DNA from: Anaerolineae bacterium
GTDB lineage: Bacteria; Chloroflexota; Anaerolineae; 4572-78; J111
Assembly (NCBI GenBank): GCA_016926805.1
Contig: JAFGNV010000061.1
Span: 1 to 52,542 of the forward strand
Length of the DNA: 52,542 bases
Direction: 5' to 3'
A program made the translations under genes and the position numbers. Each line of letters opens with the position of its first letter. Within the stretch, counting starts at the first letter, position 1. Shown here in pieces: positions 1 through 6,745 of the stretch. Under the pieces are notes generated by a model. It did not search any database and was not told the origin of the DNA. It saw only the letters and a list, made by a program, of their open reading frames with translations.

Positions 1-1577
1 CACCACCGCTTGTACACCGCGGGTGAAGCGGTCTGCTCGAACCCGCCGATGTCGTGACTCCAGAAACCGAAGCCCGACAGGCCCAACGACAGGCCGCCCC
101 GCAGGCTTTCGGCCATCGACTCAAAGGTGGCGGTGTTATCCCCACCCCAATGCACGGGGAATTGCTGGCAGCCGGCCGTGGCCGAACGGGCAAATACAAC
201 CGCTTCCCCCCGCCCCAACTTATCTTCTAGCACTTCAAACACGGTTTTGTTGTACAGGTAGGGATAATAATTGTGCATCTTGACCGGATCGGAACCGTCA
301 AAATAGACCACGTCGGTCGGGATGCGCTCGCCAAAATCGGTCTTAAAACAATCCACGCCCATATTCACCAGCACCCGCAGTTTGTTACCAAACCAGCGGC
401 AGGCCGCGGGGTTGGTGAAGTCTACCAGGCCCATCCCGGCCTGCCATCTATCCCACTGCCACACGTCACCGTTGGGCCGTTTTAGCAGATAACCGCGCTC
501 CATGCCTTCGTCAAAAAGGGCCGACCGCTGGGCAATGTAAGGGTTGATCCAGACACAAATGTGCAAGCCGCGTTCCTTCAATCGTTTCAGCATTGCCTCC
601 GGTTTGGGAAAGACTCGCTCATCCCACTCAAAATTGCACCAGTGGAATTCTTTCATCCAGAAGCAGTCAAAATGGAACACGTGCAACGGCAGGTCACGGT
701 CGGCCATGCCCTGGATAAAGCCGGTGACCGTGTCTTCGTCGTAATCGGTGGTGAAGGAGGTAGACAACCACAGACCAAACGACCAGGCCGGGGGTAGGGC
801 CGGACGGCCGGTGAGGGTGGTGTAACGGGTCAATACATCTTTGGGCGATGGCCCGTAGATGAAAAAATACTCCAAATATTCACCGGGTACGCTGAACTGC
901 ACCCGTTGGACTTTTTCCGAGGCTATTTCAAAGGACACTTGCTCCGGGTGGTTGACAAAGACCCCATAGCCCCGGTTGGTCAGGTAGAAGGGAACATTTT
1001 TGTAGGCTTGTTCGCTACTGGTGCCGCCGTCTTTGTTCCACAGGTCCACCACCTGGCCGTTTTTGACAAAAGGGGCGAAACGCTCGCCCAGGCCGTAAAC
1101 GCACTCGCCCACGCCCAGGGCCAGTTGTTCGTGGATGTATCGGCCTGTGTTAGTGTCAACAAAACCCATCGCCCGCCAGCCGCTGCTGGTAATCACCCGG
1201 TCGCCGTCTTTGAACTCGATCTGCCAATCGCCCTCCTTTTCCACGCGCACGGTTAAACGCCCGCTGGTCAGGGTGGCTGCCTGGGCATTGTTGTGGATTT
1301 CCATATCTGGCGCCGGTTGCGCCTTGAGTTGGAATTCGGGCTTTTTAGGTTGTGCGCCTTTGTGATGATACAATTGCACGCGGATAACGTTGGCCATGGG
1401 CGAGGAAAGGCGAACCGTCAGCAGGGGCAGGTTGAGGGTGTCGCCGCGATGCGCCAGTTGCCTGGTTGGGCCATAAACAAGCAACGCCTTCGGCTCAACC
1501 TCCACCTCGTGCGCGTGAACGGGATAATGAGGGGTAACTCCCGGGCGCATTTGCCAATAACCACTGGTGAATTTCAT
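1..1577 (-). CDS. yicI: GH31 alpha-xylosidase, 3' end outside window
   Basis: A glycoside hydrolase family 31 enzyme, expected to release xylose from alpha-xylosides such as isoprimeverose in the cytoplasm. The frame is open from an ATG at 1577 (MKFTSGYWQMRPG) to the window edge, giving 525 codons of a protein usually about 770 aa. The N-terminal beta-sandwich is followed by the barrel. Visible family signatures are FHFDCFWMKEFHWCNFEWD and the nucleophile motif FKTDFGERIPTDVVY, where the Asp of KTDFGE is the expected catalytic nucleophile, then GFWSHDIGGFE near the edge. FKTDFGERIP is typical of YicI-type alpha-xylosidases rather than alpha-glucosidases. No signal peptide is seen. It lies 42 bp downstream of a lipoprotein gene on the same strand, so the two may be cotranscribed. 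The subfamily is fairly sure; the exact substrate is inferred. Confidence 0.88.
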   Translation of the reverse strand, partial: MKFTSGYWQMRPGVTPHYPVHAHEVEVEPKALLVYGPTRQLAHRGDTLNLPLLTVRLSSPMANVIRVQLYHHKGAQPKKPEFQLKAQPAPDMEIHNNAQAATLTSGRLTVRVEKEGDWQIEFKDGDRVITSSGWRAMGFVDTNTGRYIHEQLALGVGECVYGLGERFAPFVKNGQVVDLWNKDGGTSSEQAYKNVPFYLTNRGYGVFVNHPEQVSFEIASEKVQRVQFSVPGEYLEYFFIYGPSPKDVLTRYTTLTGRPALPPAWSFGLWLSTSFTTDYDEDTVTGFIQGMADRDLPLHVFHFDCFWMKEFHWCNFEWDERVFPKPEAMLKRLKERGLHICVWINPYIAQRSALFDEGMERGYLLKRPNGDVWQWDRWQAGMGLVDFTNPAACRWFGNKLRVLVNMGVDCFKTDFGERIPTDVVYFDGSDPVKMHNYYPYLYNKTVFEVLEDKLGRGEAVVFARSATAGCQQFPVHWGGDNTATFESMAESLRGGLSLGLSGFGFWSHDIGGFEQTASPAVYKRW

Positions 1578-1619
1578 CGTTCTAACCTTTCATTACAGGA
1601 TAATGTTCTTATCTTTTTT

Positions 1620-2336
1620 TCACCGCACCAATTGCAGCGACATACTGTTGAGGCTGCGTTTGTCTTCACCTACAAATACCAGACTTGGTTCCAGGTCTGT
1701 CTCGCTTTTAATGTTCAGGTTCAACCATAACGTATCTCCGGTAAAGCTGAAATCCAGACCTTCGGGACCGCCCGTGGCAGCCCATTGAAAATCTAATCGG
1801 TTGACCGCCTCGCCAATATTGATTTGCATCGGTTCTTGGGTTAGCCAATTTACATTGACGATGGCGCCATCGCCGGTGGCCTGTCCGCTAAAGGTGTATC
1901 GTTCGCCTTTGGTGGCGGCCCTGATGAAGACCTTATCGCCGTCTGTCCAGATAAAATAACCCTCGTCCTGCCCCGCAACGATAAAGGGCTGGCCGTCGGT
2001 ATCCTCCCAGTCAATTCTTGACGCCCGGCCTGGTAACGGCACTTCGGGCGAGGTTTCAGGGAGAAGAGTTGGCGTCTGGGTGGGTTCTGGGGCAGGCGTG
2101 GGAGTGTCGGCGGGAGGTTTGGGAGTGTAGGAGGCTTGTACAACCGCGGTGTTGGTTGGGGTTGGCTCGCTGGTGGGGGTCGCCGTGACGTTAGGCGGGA
2201 GGCGGATGGGGGTAGGGGTTGGTTCCACGGTAAATGTTGGTGGGGAAGGGGGTGTGTCTGTTTGGCTAACCTGACATGCGCCAATCCATAATAAAATGGC
2301 AAGGAGGATAAGGGTTTGGGTAACTTTGTTGTCCAT
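1620..2336 (-). CDS. Putative lipoprotein with Pro/Thr-rich linker
   Basis: Unrecognised 238-aa exported protein. It begins MDNKVTQTLILLAILLWIGAC, a hydrophobic signal ending in a Cys that fits a lipobox, so a membrane-anchored lipoprotein is likely. Residues about 25-100 are a low-complexity linker rich in Pro and Thr. The C-terminal ~135 residues form a compact domain (RIDWEDTDGQPFIVAGQDEG onwards) with no motif I can name. A GGAG ribosome site lies 8 bases before the ATG. The linker architecture is common for cell-surface proteins in Chloroflexota. The gene precedes the GH31 gene on the same strand, but a functional link is not shown. Confidence 0.75.
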   Translation of the reverse strand: MDNKVTQTLILLAILLWIGACQVSQTDTPPSPPTFTVEPTPTPIRLPPNVTATPTSEPTPTNTAVVQASYTPKPPADTPTPAPEPTQTPTLLPETSPEVPLPGRASRIDWEDTDGQPFIVAGQDEGYFIWTDGDKVFIRAATKGERYTFSGQATGDGAIVNVNWLTQEPMQINIGEAVNRLDFQWAATGGPEGLDFSFTGDTLWLNLNIKSETDLEPSLVFVGEDKRSLNSMSLQLVR

Positions 2337-2376
2337 TGTTCTCTCCTCAATTATTTTCGTTTGAGATGATTATCAA

Positions 2377-2406
2377 ATTATAACTGTACCAGGGTATGTC
2401 TTACAA
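2377..2406 (-). promoter_or_regulatory. Predicted sigma-70 promoter for the lipoprotein gene
   Basis: On the minus strand a TTGTAA -35 (2406-2401) and a perfect TATAAT -10 (2382-2377) are separated by 18 bp, about 40 bp before the ATG at 2336. This probably also drives the GH31 gene. Confidence 0.55.
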
Positions 2407-2582
2407 ACCACGCCTCCGAACAATTTGCGAAAATTCTGATTTTGCTTCTATCTTAAGACAGGTTGTTCGACTCTTCAGGGGAGATGCAGTATACTGGGAT
2501 GAGTTTTTAAGATTCCCATGTCTGTCGAATTATGTATACCCGTATCTTCTCAGTAAATAGGGGCGAATTCATATATTTACTC

Positions 2583-2613
2583 GGTAGGGACAGAATATTA
2601 TTCTGTCCCTACC
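2583..2613. repeat. 31-bp perfect palindrome (copy 1)
   Basis: Two perfect 15-bp arms, GGTAGGGACAGAATA and its complement, flank a single T. It sits 30 bp before the Crp/Fnr-type regulator gene. A second element with the same skeleton (GGTAGRGACAG..CTGTCYCTACC) lies at 14148-14182. This suggests a dispersed REP- or MITE-like palindrome family rather than a private operator, although it could also act as a hairpin in the leader. Confidence 0.75.
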
Positions 2614-2643
2614 CCAAAATATTGAGAGGATACGTATATCCTT

Positions 2644-3243
2644 ATGAAAAATCAAAAAGGTCTCGAAAAATTCAAAAGTACCGTTGAAAAAATAGTTTCT
2701 ATTCCTGAAGACGAGTGGGAACTTTTTGTTCAGCATCTCTCTGAACGCACGTTTGCAAAAAATGACTACCTGGTCAGAGCCGGCGACGTAGTCGACAACT
2801 TTTACTTCATCGTTACAGGGCTGGTTAGGTTTTTCTATGGCACCGAAGACGGGAAAGAATTCAACAAGCATTTTGCTATGGAACGTGGTTTTGCCGGTTC
2901 TTTTCATTCATTAATTTTGCGTGAACCTTGTGGGTTCTTCATCCAGGCCCTTGAAATAACCGAAACAATTGTCCTGCCTAACCACGTATTAAATGGGTTT
3001 TACAATCGACATGCGTGCTGGGAGCGAATTGGTCGTAAAAATGCAGAAAATTTGGCTCTGATAAAAGAAGCACGAGAAAAAGAGTTGCTGCTTGATTCCT
3101 TAGAGACCCGCTACCGCCGGTTCTTAAAGGAATTTCCTGGTTTGGCCGATAGAATTCCTCAGTATCATATTGCCTCTTATTTAGGTGTCACCGACGTAGC
3201 TTTATCCCGCATCCGCAAAAAAAATCAAATAATCAAAAATTAA
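2644..3243 (+). CDS. Crp/Fnr-family transcriptional regulator
   Basis: A 199-aa protein with an N-terminal cyclic-nucleotide-binding-like beta-roll (about residues 20-125, including FAKNDYLVRAGDVVDNFYFI and the following VTGLVRFFY) and a long dimer helix. A short C-terminal helix-turn-helix follows (QYHIASYLGVTDVALSRIRK). The HTH segment is typical of the small Crp-like regulators found in Bacteroidota and Chloroflexota. There is no Fe-S cysteine cluster as in Fnr. GAGAGG lies upstream but spacing to the ATG is long. It is 100 bp upstream of the HXXEE/dehydrogenase gene pair on the same strand, so it may control them; this is inferred from position only. Confidence 0.85.
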   Translation: MKNQKGLEKFKSTVEKIVSIPEDEWELFVQHLSERTFAKNDYLVRAGDVVDNFYFIVTGLVRFFYGTEDGKEFNKHFAMERGFAGSFHSLILREPCGFFIQALEITETIVLPNHVLNGFYNRHACWERIGRKNAENLALIKEAREKELLLDSLETRYRRFLKEFPGLADRIPQYHIASYLGVTDVALSRIRKKNQIIKN

Positions 3244-3343
3244 CCCAGGTTAATGATATTTTTGGTGGTGTCTGCTATTGTAAGCGTATGCTTTCGAAAT
3301 ATATTCACGCAGATAATCAAACTACTGTAAGGAGTTTATAAAA

Positions 3344-3889
3344 ATGAACCACATCTTGACTGTATTTGAACATCTTAACTTCCTGAGTATGCTGTGGCTG
3401 TTTCTCATCGCCTTTGTTATTCACGAGGTTGAAGAATGGAATATCACCGATTTTGAACGACGCAACTTTGTTGGCGTGCCAGCTACCGTAACAAAGAAGA
3501 ACGCTCGAATGTGGATTGGCATCGTCTGTGTGGTGGGTTTTGCCTGGTGTACTGCGGCCACATTGTCCGGCAACCCGACGGTTGCCGCGTATGTGTTTCT
3601 TCCAGCAATTGCTCTGGCCCTGGGTAATGCCCTTCAGCACATCTTTTGGACGTTCTATTTTAGACAATACGCCCCAGGCCTTGTCACGGCGGTATTGCTG
3701 CTGATCCCGCTAGGCGGTTACGTGTTTATTCGGGCGGTACAGCAGGGATATGCGCCATTGTGGTATGTAGCAATTCTGGCCGGGCTGATTGCACTACTGC
3801 TGGTCCATACCGTGCGGGCGGGTAATGAGATGACACCCCCCATCCGCGCCATCTATACCCTCGGCAACTGGCTTGCGGAGAAGTTATAA
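3344..3889 (+). CDS. HXXEE-domain membrane protein
   Basis: A 181-aa integral membrane protein with four to five hydrophobic segments. The motif that names the family is visible near the N terminus (FVIHEVEEW, H-x-x-E-E), with a second polar patch around NALQHIFWTFYFRQY. Biochemical function of the HXXEE family is not established. AAGGAG lies 9-10 bases before the ATG. The stop codon overlaps the start of the following dehydrogenase gene (TAATGG), which points to translational coupling and a shared operon. Confidence 0.82.
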   Translation: MNHILTVFEHLNFLSMLWLFLIAFVIHEVEEWNITDFERRNFVGVPATVTKKNARMWIGIVCVVGFAWCTAATLSGNPTVAAYVFLPAIALALGNALQHIFWTFYFRQYAPGLVTAVLLLIPLGGYVFIRAVQQGYAPLWYVAILAGLIALLLVHTVRAGNEMTPPIRAIYTLGNWLAEKL

Positions 3890-4623
3890 TGGACATCGAA
3901 AATAAAACTATTGTGATAACCGGCGCCTCAAAAGGACTGGGCCGAGAAACTGCAATTCATTTGAGTCAAAAAAATGCGAATGTAATCCTGGTAGCACGGA
4001 CTGAACTCTTATTACAGCAGGTTCAGGAAGAGATAAAAACTCTCACGGGCAAGGCTCCGTTGATTATCAAATGCGACGTCGCTTCTGAGAGCGAGGTGAA
4101 TCAGATGGCTACCATCATCAAAGAAAAATATCATCGGATTGATGTGCTGGTTAATAATGCCGGTTTTGCCCTATATCGGGTATCGGAGAACATCTCCAAT
4201 CAGGAGATGCGCCGGCATTTTGAGGTGAATTTCTTTGGGGCGTATTATTGTATCAAAGCTTTGCTCCCCTTGATTAAACAAAGTGAAGCAGGATATATTT
4301 TGAACATCGGCTCTTTGTTTAGCCAAATCGCTCTGGCGGAGAATAGCGTTTATGCAGCCACCAAATTTGCCTTAGCCGGTTTTACGGAAGGTTTGCGCCA
4401 TGAGTTGAGACCATTGAGTATTGGGGTTGGTATTCTCCTGCCGGGGCCGATGAACACCTCTTTCCAGGATAGCCGGGAAGAAAATGCGCTCAAAGCCCCG
4501 GAATTTATCGCCCTTGACCCCAAAAAGGTGGTCGTAGTGCTCGAAAAAATGATTCGGCGACGAAAGAAAAAGGTGATCTTACCGAGATGGATGATGATGG
4601 CCCTTAAGATGAGATATAGGTGA
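3889..4623 (+). CDS. Short-chain dehydrogenase/reductase
   Basis: A 244-aa classical SDR with the Rossmann NAD(P)-binding motif TGASKGLGRE (residues 11-20), the NNAG structural motif, a catalytic Ser in LNIGSLFS, and the active-site YAATK. The C-terminal end is rich in Arg and Lys. The substrate cannot be read from the sequence. It overlaps the HXXEE gene by one base and is probably translated with it. Confidence 0.87.
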   Translation: MDIENKTIVITGASKGLGRETAIHLSQKNANVILVARTELLLQQVQEEIKTLTGKAPLIIKCDVASESEVNQMATIIKEKYHRIDVLVNNAGFALYRVSENISNQEMRRHFEVNFFGAYYCIKALLPLIKQSEAGYILNIGSLFSQIALAENSVYAATKFALAGFTEGLRHELRPLSIGVGILLPGPMNTSFQDSREENALKAPEFIALDPKKVVVVLEKMIRRRKKKVILPRWMMMALKMRYR

Positions 4624-4676
4624 ATTATATCGTTGATCGACGCCCCGGGCCAGCCTAGGGTGATGGAAACGATTCC

Positions 4677-4709
4677 CCACACCTCTCCCCAGTTCGTAAT
4701 CGAGTAGGT
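4677..4709. repeat. 33-bp direct repeat, left copy
   Basis: The 33 bases starting CCACACCTCTCCCCAGTTCG and ending CGAGTAGGT recur exactly at 5830-5862. The two copies bracket the toxin-antitoxin-like genes. The left copy is followed immediately by the relic of a recombinase 3' end. It could be a duplicated target or attachment site or the end of a mobile element. Confidence 0.85.
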
Positions 4710-4710
4710 G

Positions 4711-4740
4711 TTAATTGCTTGCAAAAATGCTTATGTTGAT
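4711..4740 (+). pseudogene. Relic of a serine-recombinase 3' end
   Basis: These 30 bases encode LIACKNAYVD and differ at only two positions from the 3' end of the large serine recombinase remnant at 18888-18917. Similarity stops on both sides. It looks like a scar of an element related to the one that left the remnant next to recA. The rest of the 4624-4921 gap shows no gene. Confidence 0.6.
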
Positions 4741-4921
4741 AGACATAATCAACAGGAATTTATCATCACTGATCGGCTGATTCTGTGATGACAATCCGTA
4801 TTGTTTGGCAATACATTGCTTGCAGTTTGAAAACAGATTATAATGCATCCCCTTGAATGTTTCTATTGGATTGGTAATAAATAAAGATATACGTACAATT
4901 AATGCATAGCTGAGGTTCGAT

Positions 4922-5281
4922 GTGGCAAAAATCTCCAATCTGGGGCAAAGTTTTAGTTTTAATATCGATAAACTACGTAAAGATATTGCTTCCGGTAAAC
5001 GAACCTTACGAATTACAACTCATGCCCAGATTGAAGCGTTCAAAGACGGACTCTTATTGAAGCATTTGCGGCAAGTTTTTGAGCAAGGTGAGGTCATAGA
5101 AATATACCCGGATGATCGTCGGGGATTGCTCTATGATGAAATAGTCGAATATAATGTACCCGTTCATATCGTTGTTGAAGATACCCCAGAAGAGGGTGTG
5201 GTGATAACGGCTTATATTCCTGACAAAGGAAAGTGGATTGCTGATAAACAACGACGAACTCAAAGAAAGAAAAAGAAATGA
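4922..5281 (+). CDS. DUF4258-type protein, candidate toxin
   Basis: A 119-aa basic protein. After a poorly conserved N terminus it shows ITTHAQIEAFKDGL, followed by the pattern VIEIYPDDRRG and VHIVVEDTPEEGVVITAYIP that is characteristic of DUF4258. This RelE/MqsR-like fold is often the toxin partner of YgiT-type zinc-finger antitoxins. The start codon is GTG. Its stop overlaps the following YgiT-type gene by 4 bp (ATGA), the usual arrangement for such pairs. The toxin role is inferred from family and context. Confidence 0.75.
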   Translation: MAKISNLGQSFSFNIDKLRKDIASGKRTLRITTHAQIEAFKDGLLLKHLRQVFEQGEVIEIYPDDRRGLLYDEIVEYNVPVHIVVEDTPEEGVVITAYIPDKGKWIADKQRRTQRKKKK

Positions 5282-5541
5282 TTTGTTCAGTCTGTTCCGG
5301 GAAAACAAAGAGTAATGGAATAGCCACCCAGGTCTTTCGCCGTGATGGACTTACGGTAACCGTTACCGGCATACCGGCAGTGGCAACATGTTCTCACTGT
5401 GGAAATGCCGTGTTAGACTGGGAAGTAGCGCAACAGGTTGAAGATCTGATTCAACCCCTATTTGAGTGGACAAAAACACACACCCTCCCCAAGCCAGTCA
5501 TCAGCATCACCTTTCCAGAAATGCAGGCTTTGGCTGCATAA
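5278..5541 (+). CDS. YgiT-type zinc-finger protein, candidate antitoxin
   Basis: An 87-aa protein with two CxxC knuckles (CSVC at residues 3-6 and CSHC near residue 39) flanking a beta-hairpin (GLTVTVTGIPAVATC). This is the N-terminal zinc domain of MqsA/YgiT-type antitoxins. No clear Xre-type helix-turn-helix follows, as in many short YgiT proteins. The 4-bp overlap with the DUF4258 gene suggests co-translation. Confidence 0.8.
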   Translation: MICSVCSGKTKSNGIATQVFRRDGLTVTVTGIPAVATCSHCGNAVLDWEVAQQVEDLIQPLFEWTKTHTLPKPVISITFPEMQALAA

Positions 5542-5600
5542 GAACATGCGCCTCAACCACCCCAACGGGTATCGCCAACCCAACGCGAAGGTAAAGAATA

Positions 5601-5852
5601 ATGAAATGTACGGTTCAGGGCTATCCCGGAGAAATGGAAGCACGAAAGATTGTGCACACGTTTATGCGTGAAGGCCAGCCGATTGTAGTGGAAGATTTGC
5701 CTGCGCTTGTATGTCCGGTTTGTGGGTACACCGTGTTGGATTTAGAAGTGCTGGACATCTTATTTACCCTTGACCCCAAAATAGCCTCACCTGTTGGTCA
5801 AGCCCCTGTATTTCGATTCCCCTTGATTTCCACACCTCTCCCCAGTTCGTAA
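5601..5852 (+). CDS. Degenerate YgiT-type zinc-finger protein
   Basis: 83 aa resembling the preceding antitoxin-like protein, but the first knuckle reads CTVQ instead of CxxC, so one zinc ligand is missing; the second knuckle (CPVC) is intact. The last residues (STPLPSS) are encoded by the right copy of the 33-bp direct repeat, so the original C terminus has probably been replaced. It has no adjacent toxin of its own. It may be a decaying antitoxin. Confidence 0.55.
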   Translation: MKCTVQGYPGEMEARKIVHTFMREGQPIVVEDLPALVCPVCGYTVLDLEVLDILFTLDPKIASPVGQAPVFRFPLISTPLPSS

Positions 5853-5862
5853 TCGAGTAGGT
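5830..5862. repeat. 33-bp direct repeat, right copy
   Basis: Exact repeat of 4677-4709. It overlaps the 3' end of the degenerate YgiT-type gene and supplies its last codons and stop. Together the copies define a ~1.19-kb unit. Confidence 0.85.
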
Positions 5863-5944
5863 TGGATACAACCAGATAAAGTCCAACATCCCTTTTCGGT
5901 CGGGCAATCGTTGGGGTGGAAAAATTGTAAAGCGGAGTAGCCCA

Positions 5945-6022
5945 ATGACTGCTCGGCAAACAATCGTTTGTTACTGGTTTGTTTTACTGAGCGTGGGGAT
6001 ACTATTTGCGCTGATAATTTGA
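5945..6022 (+). CDS. Possible 25-aa transmembrane peptide
   Basis: A short frame beginning MTARQTIVCYWFVLLSVGIL and ending FALII. It would form one hydrophobic helix with an Arg on the N-terminal side. A GCGGAG lies 9 bases before the ATG. It sits alone in the gap before the NACHT-associated genes. It may be a chance frame; the composition and ribosome site are the only support. Confidence 0.25.
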   Translation: MTARQTIVCYWFVLLSVGILFALII

Positions 6023-6082
6023 CATCTTATTCATCATCAAGGAACATGGAGATGGAATTGATCTCGTCGAGGTAGGGCCACA

Positions 6083-6730
6083 ATGACCGACTTCAAAGAT
6101 TTTTTAAGCAAACTTTACCAAAACCTCAATCTCCTTGAGGAGCGCAAAGCCAAATATGCTACCAACCCACCCCTTGATCTGCTCAACCAGATCGATGACC
6201 ATCGGCAGGCCATTACCCTGACCCAACAGGCCATTGCCAACGAAATCAGCGAAGCCAGGTGGTTGGCCGAACTGCAACCGCTGCTCATCAGCCGCAGCGA
6301 TTGGCTGGGCGTTAGCCTGGCGGTGCAGTTGTTATTGGCACAGGTTGCGGCTGGAGAAGGGACTGCAATCTCCGGGCCGGAGGCAAGCCAGGCGGCGGAA
6401 CAGGTGGTCCAAACCAGCCTGGCCCACCTGCGCCAGTCCCCCAAAGGGGAATGGTTGGCCAATGAATTTGAACAAGATCCGGTCACCTACCAGAAACCCA
6501 TTGAGAAAGAATTGATTGCCTTGCTTGCGGCCAACAGCGATTTGGTGGCCCAACTCAAGGCGTTGTTGGCGCAGTATCACCAGGCCTTGCAAGCGCATCT
6601 CCAGCAGACCGGCGGCGTACAGGTGCAAGGTGACGGGGCTACGGTCATTCAGCAGGGCGATCAGAGCCAGGCCATCACCGGCAGTTCCATTGGCGGCGAT
6701 GTGTTGGGGCCGGGGGCCAGCAAAAGTTAA
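6083..6730 (+). CDS. NACHT-associated companion protein
   Basis: An unrecognised 215-aa protein. The N-terminal half is helical and probably coiled. The C terminus (about residues 175-215) is Gly/Gln-rich and repetitive: VQVQGDGATVIQQGDQSQAI, then IGGDVLGPGASKS. Nearly the same tail, IVQGDRAIGIQQ and IEGDVLGPGASK, occurs inside the adjacent NACHT protein, and a shorter form (VTGDVLAANARK) in the second NACHT protein. This suggests a shared beta-strand interaction module. The gene ends 15 bp before the first NACHT gene and is almost certainly cotranscribed with it. An adaptor or effector-docking role is inference. Confidence 0.7.
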   Translation: MTDFKDFLSKLYQNLNLLEERKAKYATNPPLDLLNQIDDHRQAITLTQQAIANEISEARWLAELQPLLISRSDWLGVSLAVQLLLAQVAAGEGTAISGPEASQAAEQVVQTSLAHLRQSPKGEWLANEFEQDPVTYQKPIEKELIALLAANSDLVAQLKALLAQYHQALQAHLQQTGGVQVQGDGATVIQQGDQSQAITGSSIGGDVLGPGASKS

Positions 6731-6745
6731 CGTGGAGGGCATAAA

